DNA of 24,169 nucleotides, from positions 1-24,169 of the forward strand of contig JAGOBP010000004.1 of assembly GCA_017999195.1 (NCBI GenBank), written 5' to 3'. How positions within the stretch are numbered: position 1 is the first letter of the stretch; each line of letters starts with the position of its first letter. The notes under the pieces were generated by a model. The model was not told where the DNA came from. It did no database searches and saw nothing but the letters and a program-made list of their open reading frames with translations. The stretch is from Thermoflexales bacterium. Its GTDB lineage: Bacteria; Chloroflexota; Anaerolineae; Fen-1058. Of the stretch, positions 1 to 6,941 are shown one piece after another. Position numbers and translations under genes: made by a program.

Positions 1-1249
1 GATCACCGCGCCGTAAACGCGCGAGAAAGTCATCGGGATTGGAGACATTCAGCGCCACCAGTTTAGTCGGCAGCGTTTCCCCCGGCAATGAGCCGCCGCC
101 GATGGTAGATTGCCCATCGATCACGCTTGCGCTAAAACCACAAGCAGTGATTTGTGCGGCAAAGTCGTTGGCCTGTTGCTCAATGTCACTGAGCGGCAAA
201 CTGATCATCCGCCACACGGGAATTTCGCGCAACGCGTCGCCCTTGAGATAATGAATCAACGTGGCCGACAAGGCCGCCAGATCGAGTTTGTCGATGCGCA
301 GCGCGCGCGCCAGCGGATGCTTTTTCAGCGGCGCGATGTACTGCTCTTGTCCGATGAGAATGCCCGCTTGCGGCCCGCCCAATAATTTGTCGCCACTGAA
401 GCAGATCACGTGTGCGCCCGCCCGCACAGACTCTTGCACGGTCGGTTCAGGCAACAAGCCAAATTGCGCCGTATCGATCAACGCACCGCTGCCTAAATCA
501 TCGATGACGGGAATGTTCTTCCAATTCGCCAGTTCGACCAATTCAGCAATGGGCACTTCGGCGGTGAAGCCGATGGTGCGAAAGTTGCTGGAATGCGCGC
601 GCACGATGGCCGCCACATCTTTGGTTACCAACGCCATCTCGTAATCACGGCGATGCGTGCGATTGGTGGTGCCCACTTCGATCATGTGCGCGCCGGACTG
701 CGCCATCACATCGGGCACGCGGAAGCCGCCGCCAATCTCCACGAGTTGGCCGCGCGAAATGATCGCGCCTTTGCCAGCGGCGAGTGCACTTAAGGCCAGC
801 AACGTCGCGCCCGCATTGTTGTTGACCACCAACGCGGCCTCGGCCCCGGTCACACGCTTGATTAACTCCTCAACCGTATCCATGCGCGAGCCACGTTCGC
901 CGCGTTCCAGGCTGTATTCCAGATCAGAATAGCCAGCGGCAGCGGCCGTCATCGCGTCGATGGCCGATCGGGCCAACGGTGCGCGCCCCAAGTTCGTGTG
1001 AATGATCACGCCCGTCGCATTGATCACCGCTCGCGGTTTGGGCAACGTCCATTGATCGAGCAGCGTTTTCGATCGAGCCAGCAGTTGATCACGATCGGGG
1101 GCGGGCCGATCGGCACGAATGATCGATCGGGCTTCATCCAGCGCCGCGCGGATTGCCGCCAGCGTAAGAGCGCGACCATACGCATCGCTCAACGCCGTCG
1201 CATCGTTGAGCAGTTTATCTACCGCGGGCAACTGTCGAAGTTCGCTCAC
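1..1249 (-). CDS. selA: L-seryl-tRNA(Sec) selenium transferase (selenocysteine synthase), C-terminus cut by window edge
   Basis: This PLP enzyme converts seryl-tRNA(Sec) to selenocysteinyl-tRNA(Sec) using selenophosphate. I translated the minus strand by hand from the GTG at 1249-1247 and read 416 codons without a stop to the left edge; family members are about 460 residues. The N-terminal 'LRQLPAVDKLL' segment, the motif INATGVIIHTNLGRAPLA (residues 76-93) and SGDKLLGGPQAG (285-296) are family hallmarks. K288 in SGDK is the expected PLP-binding lysine, and RALRIDK (315-321) follows it. The GTG overlaps the TGA of the upstream membrane-protein gene by 4 nt, so the two are translationally coupled. 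The start is fixed by the family N-terminus. Its presence implies that selB, selC and selenoproteins exist elsewhere; none is visible here. Confidence 0.95.
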   Translation of the reverse strand, partial: MSELRQLPAVDKLLNDATALSDAYGRALTLAAIRAALDEARSIIRADRPAPDRDQLLARSKTLLDQWTLPKPRAVINATGVIIHTNLGRAPLARSAIDAMTAAAAGYSDLEYSLERGERGSRMDTVEELIKRVTGAEAALVVNNNAGATLLALSALAAGKGAIISRGQLVEIGGGFRVPDVMAQSGAHMIEVGTTNRTHRRDYEMALVTKDVAAIVRAHSSNFRTIGFTAEVPIAELVELANWKNIPVIDDLGSGALIDTAQFGLLPEPTVQESVRAGAHVICFSGDKLLGGPQAGILIGQEQYIAPLKKHPLARALRIDKLDLAALSATLIHYLKGDALREIPVWRMISLPLSDIEQQANDFAAQITACGFSASVIDGQSTIGGGSLPGETLPTKLVALNVSNPDDFLARLRRGD

Positions 1250-1728
1250 GCTTTATCGTCGCTTGAGGAAGTGGTGCGGAGGCTGAGATAAATTTCGGTC
1301 ATGACAAAAGCGATGATGATGATGACGGCCAACGGCCAGGCCAACGACTGATTGATCTTGAGCCAGGCCAGAATCAGCGTCAAAACCCCTAAAAATAAGG
1401 CTTGCCGCCACACCCGGCGTCCGGCCACCGGCGCAAAGAAACGCCAGTGCACCAGCCGCACCATGAACCACGCCGCGCCTGTCACGCCAAGACCCAGCGC
1501 TACGGCGAACAGCGCCAACGCAGGCGTATTGGGCGACGTGATGACGCGCACCGGGACTTGCGCCAGATCGGTGGCCGCTTCACCCAAATACGGGCGCGCC
1601 TGCATCGCCAGCAACACGCCGGTTGCGCCCAATAGCAGCAGGCCCAGCGCGCTCAGGGCTTCCAGCCAGACATTCCAGATCAGGCGCGAGGTGATGGCAC
1701 GTTTGAGGTTAGACAGTTGAGCGACCAT
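1246..1728 (-). CDS. Hypothetical four-helix membrane protein upstream of selA
   Basis: This is a 160-residue protein with four predicted membrane segments at about residues 22-42, 69-93, 108-124 and 129-150. A short hydrophilic loop (about 44-68) lies between the first two, and the tail is polar and acidic (SSSDDKA). I do not recognise the family and no catalytic motif is visible. It is the first gene of a two-gene unit with selA, its TGA overlapping the selA GTG (1246-1249). The ATG at 1728 lies 6 nt downstream of a perfect TATAAT on the minus strand and has no Shine-Dalgarno sequence, so the transcript may be leaderless. Co-transcription with selA does not by itself show a role in selenium metabolism. 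Confidence 0.8.
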   Translation of the reverse strand: MVAQLSNLKRAITSRLIWNVWLEALSALGLLLLGATGVLLAMQARPYLGEAATDLAQVPVRVITSPNTPALALFAVALGLGVTGAAWFMVRLVHWRFFAPVAGRRVWRQALFLGVLTLILAWLKINQSLAWPLAVIIIIAFVMTEIYLSLRTTSSSDDKA

Positions 1729-1734
1729 GCGTGT

Positions 1735-1763
1735 ATTATAAAACGTAACGCATAATGCGTAAA
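1735..1763 (-). promoter_or_regulatory. Promoter for the membrane protein-selA unit
   Basis: On the minus strand, TTTACG (1763-1758) and a perfect TATAAT (1740-1735) are separated by 17 nt. A start about 7 nt past the -10 falls on the A of the ATG at 1728, which fits the lack of any Shine-Dalgarno sequence. This is a motif match only. Confidence 0.6.
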
Positions 1764-1795
1764 TGCCTCATTGACAAAACGCCTGTTACGTTTTA
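1739..1795. repeat. Inverted repeat in the divergent promoter region
   Basis: A perfect 11-bp inverted repeat, TAAAACGTAAC (1739-1749) and GTTACGTTTTA (1785-1795), flanks the two -35 boxes. A further small palindrome (ACGCAT-A-ATGCGT, 1748-1760) lies inside. Each 11-mer sits exactly 10 nt from the start codon of the gene it faces, and the CGC just before each ATG is also mirrored. It could be an operator pair, or the product of two short 7-nt repeat runs in opposite orientation (1742-1762 and 1784-1804). Confidence 0.7.
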
Positions 1796-1799
1796 CGCT
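1771..1799 (+). promoter_or_regulatory. Promoter for the ABC-F gene
   Basis: A perfect TTGACA (1771-1776), 17-nt spacing and a weak -10 TACGCT (1794-1799) stand 6 nt before the ATG at 1806. This is exactly the spacing of the divergent promoter on the other strand. No Shine-Dalgarno precedes the ATG, so a leaderless transcript is likely if this promoter is used. Confidence 0.5.
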
Positions 1800-1805
1800 T
1801 GGCGC

Positions 1806-3686
1806 ATGTCGATTCTTACCGCTCATCACGTTAGCAAAGCTTATGGCGCGCAGGACGTCCTGCGCGATGTCACAATTGCGTTGGCGCACGGTCAACGCGC
1901 GGCGCTCGTCGGTCCCAACGGCGTGGGCAAGACCACGCTGCTGCACATTCTGGCCGGGACCGAAGAACCCAGCAGCGGCGCAGTACATCGCGCGCGCGGG
2001 CAAACGATTGGCTTTTTGCCGCAGCACGCCGATCAACTTTTATCGGAACCCGTCGCGTTGTTCGATCTGTTGCGCGCGGTTTTCTCGCAACTCGATGGAC
2101 TGGCGCGGCAAATGCGCGATCTGGAACACGCGCTGGCCGATCCCGATCTGCACGATGCCGCGCTGGAAAAATACGGCAAAATTGCCGAACAATTTGAAAA
2201 CGCGGGCGGCTACACGTTTGAACTGCGGATTCAACAAGTGCTGAGCGGCGTCGGTTTCGATCAAAGCGATTGGACGCGGCCCGTCAACATCTTTAGCGGC
2301 GGGCAAAAAACGCGCGCGTTGCTGGCCCGATTGATCCTGCAGCAACCCGACGTGCTGCTCCTCGACGAGCCGACGAATCATCTGGATGTGGCCGCGGTGG
2401 AATGGCTGGAAGCCACGCTGAAAGATTACGCGGGGTCGATCATCGTGGTCTCGCACGATCGCTACTTCATCGATGCGATTGCGGACACCGTGTGGGAATT
2501 GAAGGCGGGCGGCGTCGAGGCATATCGCGGTAATTACACGCACTATCTGATTCAACGCGAAGAGCGCTTCGAGCGCCAGTTGAAAGAGTACGAAAAACAA
2601 CAAGCCTTCATCGCCAAGGAAGAAGATTACATCAGGCGCAATATTGCCGGGCAAAACACGCGGCAAGCGCAAGGTCGGCGCACCCGATTGGAACGTTTAC
2701 AACAATCGGCCGATCTGGTCAATCGGCCTGAAGCGCGGAAGGCATTGCGGCTAAACCTCGCCACGCAACAACGCAGCGGTGACATCGTGCTGCGCGCCAA
2801 GCAATTGGTCGTCGGCTATCAAGACGATCGCAAGCCCCTGCTCGCGTGCGATCAACTACACCTGTATCGCAATCAGCGTGTGGCGATCTGGGGACCGAAT
2901 GGCGCGGGCAAGTCCACATTCCTGAAGACGGCGCTGGGACAAATTCCGCCGCTGAAGGGCGAGATCGAATTGGGTGCGAGCGTGAAAGTGGGTTACTACG
3001 CTCAGGCCCATGAGATGTTGAACCCCGATGACAGTGTGCTGAACGCGATTCTCAAAGTGCAGAATATGCCGGTTTCCAAGGCACGCGGCCTATTGGGCAG
3101 TTATCTCTTCAGTGGCGACATGATCGATAAGCCCATCGGCACGCTCAGTGGCGGCGAGCGCGGGCGCGTGGCGCTGGCAACACTCGCGTTGCAGGGCGCG
3201 AACGTGCTGCTACTGGACGAGCCGACCAATCACCTCGATCTGGATTCGCAAGAGGTGCTGCAAGATGTGCTAGCTGACTTCGAGGGGACGCTGTTGCTCG
3301 TCACGCACGATCGGTATTTGGTGGACGCGTTAGCCACGCACATCTGGGCCATCGAAGACAATCGCATTGTGGTGTACGAGGGCAACTACTCGGAATTCAT
3401 CGCGACGCGCGCCGCGGCCAAAGCCAAGGCCGAAGCCAAAATCGAGGCGCAAAAACCAGTCCAGCCGATTATCAAAGCCAAACCCGATAAGGCCGAAAAA
3501 CAGCGGCAAAAACGCGCGTCGGAACTGGAAGCGGCGATCAGCCAACTAGAAACGCGCTTGACGGAGTTGACGCACCAACTCGAACACGCCAAACCCGATC
3601 AAGTGGCGGCGCTCGGCACGGAATACAATCGCGCCGAACAGCAGATGCAAGCATTGATCGATGAGTGGGCGGAGATTGCCGCGTGA
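1806..3686 (+). CDS. ABC-F family ATPase (Uup/YfmR-like), ribosome-associated
   Basis: ABC-F proteins are soluble tandem ATPases that act on ribosomes, in translation quality control or antibiotic protection. This 626-residue protein has two ABC domains and no membrane domain. Domain 1 has Walker A GPNGVGKT (36-43), signature FSGGQ (163-167) and DVLLLDEPTNHLD (182-194). A charged interdomain linker (about 245-325) follows. Domain 2 has GPNGAGKS (363-370), LSGGE (447-451) and NVLLLDEPTNHLD (466-478). A lysine/alanine-rich stretch (537-570) leads to a C-terminal coiled coil (about 565-625), as in Uup-type members. I chose the ATG at 1806 over an upstream in-frame ATG at 1755: the upstream extension lies in the promoter, and family members begin with a beta strand like SILTAHHVSKAYG. 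The TGA overlaps the coaE start by 1 nt. The exact subfamily is unresolved. Confidence 0.93.
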   Translation: MSILTAHHVSKAYGAQDVLRDVTIALAHGQRAALVGPNGVGKTTLLHILAGTEEPSSGAVHRARGQTIGFLPQHADQLLSEPVALFDLLRAVFSQLDGLARQMRDLEHALADPDLHDAALEKYGKIAEQFENAGGYTFELRIQQVLSGVGFDQSDWTRPVNIFSGGQKTRALLARLILQQPDVLLLDEPTNHLDVAAVEWLEATLKDYAGSIIVVSHDRYFIDAIADTVWELKAGGVEAYRGNYTHYLIQREERFERQLKEYEKQQAFIAKEEDYIRRNIAGQNTRQAQGRRTRLERLQQSADLVNRPEARKALRLNLATQQRSGDIVLRAKQLVVGYQDDRKPLLACDQLHLYRNQRVAIWGPNGAGKSTFLKTALGQIPPLKGEIELGASVKVGYYAQAHEMLNPDDSVLNAILKVQNMPVSKARGLLGSYLFSGDMIDKPIGTLSGGERGRVALATLALQGANVLLLDEPTNHLDLDSQEVLQDVLADFEGTLLLVTHDRYLVDALATHIWAIEDNRIVVYEGNYSEFIATRAAAKAKAEAKIEAQKPVQPIIKAKPDKAEKQRQKRASELEAAISQLETRLTELTHQLEHAKPDQVAALGTEYNRAEQQMQALIDEWAEIAA

Positions 3687-4288
3687 TGAGTGAAGGGAAT
3701 AAATACCTGATCGGGCTGACGGGCAACATCGCGACGGGCAAGAGCGCCGTGGCGAAAATGCTGAGCGAACTCGGCGCAACCGTCATCGATGCGGATGCGC
3801 TGGTGCATGACTTGCAGCGCCCCGGCACACCGACCTACGACGCCATCGTGGCGGCCTTCGGGCGCGGCATCCTTGATCGGGCTGGGGAGATCAATCGGAA
3901 GGCGCTGGGCGCGATCGTGTTTGCTGATCCGAACCAATTGCGCGTGTTGGAATCAATCTTGCATCCGGCGGTCGCCGTCGAGAGCCAACGGCGAATCGAG
4001 GCGGCGACCACGCGCGTAATCGTTTATGAAGCAATCAAGTTAATCGAAGCGGGCCGCGCCGAGATGTGCGATGCAATCTGGGTAGTCACAGCCCGCCCCG
4101 AAGTGCAACTGCAACGCCTGACGCAGTATCGCGGGCTAAGCGAAGCCGAAGCACGGCAGCGGATCGAGGCGCAATCGCCGCCTAGCGAGAAACTAAAGTA
4201 CGCCACGGTTGTGATCGATAATAGCGGCGAGTTAGGCGACACGCAACACCAAGTCCGCACGGCTTTTGAGGCGATCGAGCGCGGCTAG
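3686..4288 (+). CDS. coaE: Dephospho-CoA kinase
   Basis: This enzyme catalyses the last step of coenzyme A synthesis, phosphorylating the ribose 3'-OH of dephospho-CoA with ATP. The 200-residue length matches the family. The P-loop is GLTGNIATGKS (10-20), followed by IDADALVHDLQRPG (34-47), with the acidic residues expected near the substrate. A 'lid'-type region with HPAV (93-96) follows, then YEAIKLIEAG (114-123) where many members read VPLLFE, and RLTQYRGLSEAEARQRIEAQ (144-163). The ATG at 3686 was chosen over an in-frame start at 3665 because it overlaps the ABC-F stop by 1 nt and places the P-loop at the usual distance from the N-terminus. It is translationally coupled to the ABC-F gene; co-transcription probably reflects housekeeping. 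Confidence 0.93.
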   Translation: MSEGNKYLIGLTGNIATGKSAVAKMLSELGATVIDADALVHDLQRPGTPTYDAIVAAFGRGILDRAGEINRKALGAIVFADPNQLRVLESILHPAVAVESQRRIEAATTRVIVYEAIKLIEAGRAEMCDAIWVVTARPEVQLQRLTQYRGLSEAEARQRIEAQSPPSEKLKYATVVIDNSGELGDTQHQVRTAFEAIERG

Positions 4289-4312
4289 CGCGTTCCGCCG
4301 CGCGGTAAATTG

Positions 4313-4321
4313 TGGTATAGT
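4313..4321 (+). promoter_or_regulatory. Extended -10 promoter before the GNAT gene
   Basis: TGG followed by TATAGT (4316-4321) forms an extended -10 element 30 nt before the start codon at 4352. No good -35 is present. A strong ribosome binding site (GAGGAG, 4340-4345) lies 6 nt before the ATG. Confidence 0.5.
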
Positions 4322-4351
4322 TACGCTCGATTTTCTGGCGAGGAGATGACG

Positions 4352-4843
4352 ATGGCAGAGACCGTCAAAGTTCGGCGTGTTCGTCCCGATGATGCTGGCG
4401 CGATCGGCAATTTCCTGGCGCAGGCCACGCGCGGGCGCATTGTCGTGCCCTACGAAGAAGTCGTGGAGCGGCTGGGCAGCAAGGCGTTTTTTCTGGCGAT
4501 GACCGATCACATTGTGGGCCTGGCCGGGTGGCGCGCGGAAAATCTGGTCGGGCGCATTGAGGACCTGGTCATTCATCCAGCTGAAATGCGCCCCCAAGTG
4601 GGCCGCGCCTTGTTTGACGCCATTGAGAAGGAAGCACGGCAGTTAGAATGCGAAGTTATTCTGATGTTTGTGCCCAATGGCGTGTCGGCCAGCGCTGTGA
4701 CGTTTTATCAATCGTTTGGCTTTGGCCGCCGCCTGCTGGACGAAATTCCCGTACCCTGGCGACAGGCCGCCGGCGAGTTTGCCGTGCCCGATCACTTTGT
4801 CATGGCCAAGCAGTTGCGCGAACTAGTGATGAAGCCGATATAG
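4352..4843 (+). CDS. GNAT family N-acetyltransferase
   Basis: This is a 163-residue single-domain GNAT, which would transfer an acyl group from acetyl-CoA to an amine. It opens with VKVRRVRPDDAGAIGNFL (6-23), the usual beta1-alpha1. IEDLVIHPAEMRPQVGRALF (69-88) is motif A; the canonical Q/R-x-x-G-x-G/A loop reads RPQVGRA. The FYQSFGF segment (118-124) is motif B. The layout resembles the short N-acetylglutamate-synthase-like GNATs, but the substrate cannot be read from the sequence. The ATG at 4352 is preferred over ATGs at 4310 and 4346 because GAGGAG sits 6 nt upstream of it. The stop TAG overlaps the Shine-Dalgarno (TAGGAG) of the next small gene, so the two are co-transcribed. Confidence 0.85.
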   Translation: MAETVKVRRVRPDDAGAIGNFLAQATRGRIVVPYEEVVERLGSKAFFLAMTDHIVGLAGWRAENLVGRIEDLVIHPAEMRPQVGRALFDAIEKEARQLECEVILMFVPNGVSASAVTFYQSFGFGRRLLDEIPVPWRQAAGEFAVPDHFVMAKQLRELVMKPI

Positions 4844-4855
4844 GAGATAAGCAGT

Positions 4856-5050
4856 ATGGGGTCGATAAAGTCTTGGTTACAAATACATCCCAAACTGGCC
4901 GCGTGGTTAGCTTTGGCGATCGGGATGGTCATTATGGTGGTGTGGTCAGCCAAAGATGTGGGCTTGTTGCCCGGTCAAATGCTGGCGCTGATCGTGGCTA
5001 CGATTGGCTTGGCTGGCCTGTGCGTGTGGATCATCGGCTGGGAAGATTGA
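4856..5050 (+). CDS. Small two-helix membrane protein
   Basis: This is a 64-residue protein with two hydrophobic helices (about 12-32 and 40-61) and a short polar turn, ending WED. TAGGAG (4841-4846) gives a good ribosome binding site 9 nt before the ATG and overlaps the stop of the GNAT gene. It is the last gene before the terminator at 5072. No family is recognised; the size, ribosome binding site and hydropathy support a real gene. Confidence 0.7.
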   Translation: MGSIKSWLQIHPKLAAWLALAIGMVIMVVWSAKDVGLLPGQMLALIVATIGLAGLCVWIIGWED

Positions 5051-5071
5051 CACCATTCAGCCTTGAAATTA

Positions 5072-5106
5072 AAACGCGCCCGTGAGTGACACTCACGGGC
5101 GCGTTT
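5072..5106. terminator. Bidirectional intrinsic terminator between convergent genes
   Basis: A perfect inverted repeat (5072-5088 against 5090-5106) can form a long GC-rich stem with a small loop. It is followed on the plus strand by a T-rich run (5104-5112), and on the minus strand the stem is followed by TTTTAATTT. It lies between the stops of the genes ending at 5050 (plus) and 5122 (minus), so it can serve both. Confidence 0.93.
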
Positions 5107-5121
5107 CTTTTTTGTTGGCGG

Positions 5122-6096
5122 CTAGTACCACGTCATGAACGATGTCTGCGTAGTGAAAGCCAGCGTGCCATAGGTGATTCTGGCCTCAATTACAACGGTT
5201 TGACCCGGCGTCAGATTGCCGATGTTGAAAGCGGCCACCGTGCTGCCGCGCGCGTCAGTAGGCGGCATCGCAAAGGCGCGCTCCCCTTCCAGACTGCGCA
5301 TGATGAACATCACATTGGCGTTGGGCAAAGGTTGATTGGCTTGATCGACAACAAACACATAGACCGTTTGCGTCCCGGTCCGGCCGATGATGGGCTGCTT
5401 CACCGAGGTCGCCGCTTTCAACGAAATCGGCACAACGGTCATCGATGCCCGAGGCGGTTCAGGATCGCGCAGGCGCGGATCGAAACCACCGACGGCAAAG
5501 TGCAACAACCCTAAATCGCCCAGCTGCACCCGCTGATCGCCCGACAGTTCGGGATGCCACTCCATCTTGGCCCGTTGAAAGTACTGGACGATGCGGCCAT
5601 TCTCGAGCATGAACTCGGTGATGGGGTAACCAAAAATGTCCAGACCACCGTTGGCGTCGTAAAAGGTCAAAAAGGCGTAAGCCAGAATGTGCTGGGTTTC
5701 AGGGTAAAAGCGGCGATATTGATCGCTCGTAACGGCCGGCACACCCGCGCGCCGGTAACCCAGCTCTTCGCCGAGCAAGCCCAACTGCACGCGATACGGA
5801 TAGGGCTGCTCAGGATGCAGCTCCAGCCGCGCTTTTTGGAAGTATTGGATCCGGCGCCCCCGCCAGTCAAATTCACCGGTGATGGGGTAACCAAAGACTT
5901 TCAATCCGCCGTGCTGATTGAAGAAGTTGAAGAACTCACCTGAAACAAGGTGACGGGTTTCCGGGAAATATTGCTCTTGTTGTTGGGGAGATTGTGCCTG
6001 AGCAACAGGGAGAGAGTTGCCGCCCGCATTTATCACTGCAAGCAACACCACGCACCAAACAATTTTACCGATGATTGAGAGCGTAGAGCGTCGCAT
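5122..6096 (-). CDS. Secreted protein with two LGFP-like repeats and an Ig-like C-terminal domain
   Basis: This is a 324-residue exported protein. Residues 1-34 form a signal peptide: MRRSTLSIIGK, a hydrophobic core at 12-25 and likely cleavage after AQA (32-34). Two tandem repeats of about 70 residues follow (43-112 and 131-200). Each runs Y/F-P-E-T, then GGL-x-(V/I)-FGYPIT, then YFQ(K/R)A(K/R)-x-E-HPE, then RVQLG-LG. These resemble LGFP-like modules of surface proteins. The C-terminal 100 residues (about 222-324) look like a bacterial Ig-like (Big_1-type) fold, with VYVFVVDQANQPLPNANV and a terminal run of beta strands. The start at 6096 is supported by the promoter: the in-frame ATG at 6147 lies between its -35 and -10. 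The ligand is unknown; cell-wall or surface display is inferred. Confidence 0.85.
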   Translation of the reverse strand: MRRSTLSIIGKIVWCVVLLAVINAGGNSLPVAQAQSPQQQEQYFPETRHLVSGEFFNFFNQHGGLKVFGYPITGEFDWRGRRIQYFQKARLELHPEQPYPYRVQLGLLGEELGYRRAGVPAVTSDQYRRFYPETQHILAYAFLTFYDANGGLDIFGYPITEFMLENGRIVQYFQRAKMEWHPELSGDQRVQLGDLGLLHFAVGGFDPRLRDPEPPRASMTVVPISLKAATSVKQPIIGRTGTQTVYVFVVDQANQPLPNANVMFIMRSLEGERAFAMPPTDARGSTVAAFNIGNLTPGQTVVIEARITYGTLAFTTQTSFMTWY

Positions 6097-6135
6097 AGAT
6101 ATGACACTTCGCAAACCGATTTCAAAACCACGCTC

Positions 6136-6164
6136 ATTGTACAACAATCAAACTGATTTGGCAA
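6136..6164 (-). promoter_or_regulatory. Promoter for the LGFP-like gene
   Basis: On the minus strand, TTGCCA (6164-6159), 17 nt and TACAAT (6141-6136) match sigma70 boxes at 5 of 6 positions each. The predicted start near 6129 gives a leader of about 33 nt and excludes the upstream ATG at 6147. Confidence 0.7.
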
Positions 6165-6462
6165 TATGCGCGAGCGCCATCTCACCTTAATTTTTAATGC
6201 AAATTGCGGGCTGGCGCAACAATCTTTGGCCCTGGTGGAAGATGGTCTACGATGATGCTGATTTGCGGTTTCGAGAGCATAAGCGCGACACCATTTCTTC
6301 GATTTCACGATCGCGACACGGACAAACCCAATGGAACCGTACGACCCAACGAGTATAGCGCAAAGGCAGCGCTAACTTCGCCATCCCGCCGCAGGCAGTG
6401 ATGAATTCAACCCCAGGGACAGTCGGTTGAGCCTCAGCGCTTCATCGATAAATAATCAACTA
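6165..6462. other. Intergenic stretch without a recognisable gene
   Basis: Between the two back-to-back promoters I find no supported gene, RNA or repeat. Short reading frames exist on both strands (for example 6204-6401 plus), but they lack ribosome binding sites and family features. Confidence 0.6.
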
Positions 6463-6491
6463 TTGACAAAATTGATTTATTGGAGTAAATT
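6463..6491 (+). promoter_or_regulatory. Promoter of the DUF2089-ABC exporter operon
   Basis: A perfect TTGACA (6463-6468), 17 nt and TAAATT (6486-6491) lie in an AT-rich pocket about 60 nt before the regulator gene. The predicted start near 6498 falls inside the first of two palindromes. Confidence 0.7.
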
Positions 6492-6515
6492 ATTCATGAA
6501 AATCAATTCATGAAT
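6492..6515. promoter_or_regulatory. Pair of TTCATGAA palindromes, candidate operator
   Basis: The 8-bp palindrome TTCATGAA occurs at 6493-6500 and again at 6507-6514, 14 bp apart centre to centre. Flanking A/T bases extend both copies (ATTCATGAA and ATTCATGAAT). They sit over the predicted transcription start, where a repressor would block initiation. The DUF2089 HTH protein encoded next is the natural candidate to bind them; this is inference. Confidence 0.55.
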
Positions 6516-6551
6516 CAATAATATCAAGTTTCGAATCAAATCGAGGCCAAT

Positions 6552-6929
6552 ATGAACCCCCTCCCGCCTAACTGCCCAATCTGCCACAGCCAACTCGAAA
6601 TTACCCGTGCCTATTGCCGGGCGTGCGATACCGCTCTCGATGGACACTTCCAACCCGGCGCGTTCAGCCAGTTGTCGCCCGATCACATCGCCTTCATGAT
6701 CACCTTCGTCCGCAACGAAGGGAAGATCAATCGGGTGGGCGAGGAATTGAATTTGTCTTACCCGACTGTGCGCAGCCGTCTGCACGATCTCATTCGCGCC
6801 CTGGGTTACGACATCGGCGAAGAGGAAGAATCGGCCCCAGACGACGAGCGGCGATCGGTGCTGGACTTGTTGAGCAAAGGCAAACTATCGTCAGAAGAAG
6901 CCTTGAAGCGCTTGAGCACGCGCAGTTAG
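6552..6929 (+). CDS. DUF2089-family regulator: zinc ribbon, helix-turn-helix, SHOCT-like C-terminus
   Basis: This is a 125-residue protein. C8/C11 (CPIC) and C22/C25 (CRAC) form a four-cysteine zinc ribbon. LSPDHIAFMITFVRNEGKI (41-59) leads into RVGEELNLSYPTVRSRLHDL (61-80), a helix-turn-helix typical of DUF2089. The last 25 residues (about 97-121, ERRSVLDLLSKGKLSSEEAL) match the helical SHOCT-like motif also found at 12 kb and 13.1 kb. The ribosome binding site is GAGG (6543-6546), 5 nt before the ATG. It is the first gene of an operon with an ABC exporter, 12 nt upstream of the ATPase. A role as transcriptional regulator of the exporter and of itself is inferred from the HTH, the position and the palindromes at its promoter. 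Confidence 0.88.
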   Translation: MNPLPPNCPICHSQLEITRAYCRACDTALDGHFQPGAFSQLSPDHIAFMITFVRNEGKINRVGEELNLSYPTVRSRLHDLIRALGYDIGEEEESAPDDERRSVLDLLSKGKLSSEEALKRLSTRS

Positions 6930-6941
6930 GAGCGATACCCC

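Noticed and set aside
1755..1805. Upstream extension of the ABC-F protein from an ATG at 1755
   Set aside because: The 17 extra residues would be encoded by the promoter and inverted repeat; homologues begin at the strand that starts at 1806.
2040..2672. Minus-strand frame of 210 codons opposite the ABC-F gene
   Set aside because: It is an antisense shadow of a strongly conserved ATPase and no motif is visible.
6097..6147. Longer N-terminus of the LGFP-like protein from an ATG at 6147
   Set aside because: The ATG lies between the -35 and -10 of a good promoter, and the extension would bury the signal peptide.
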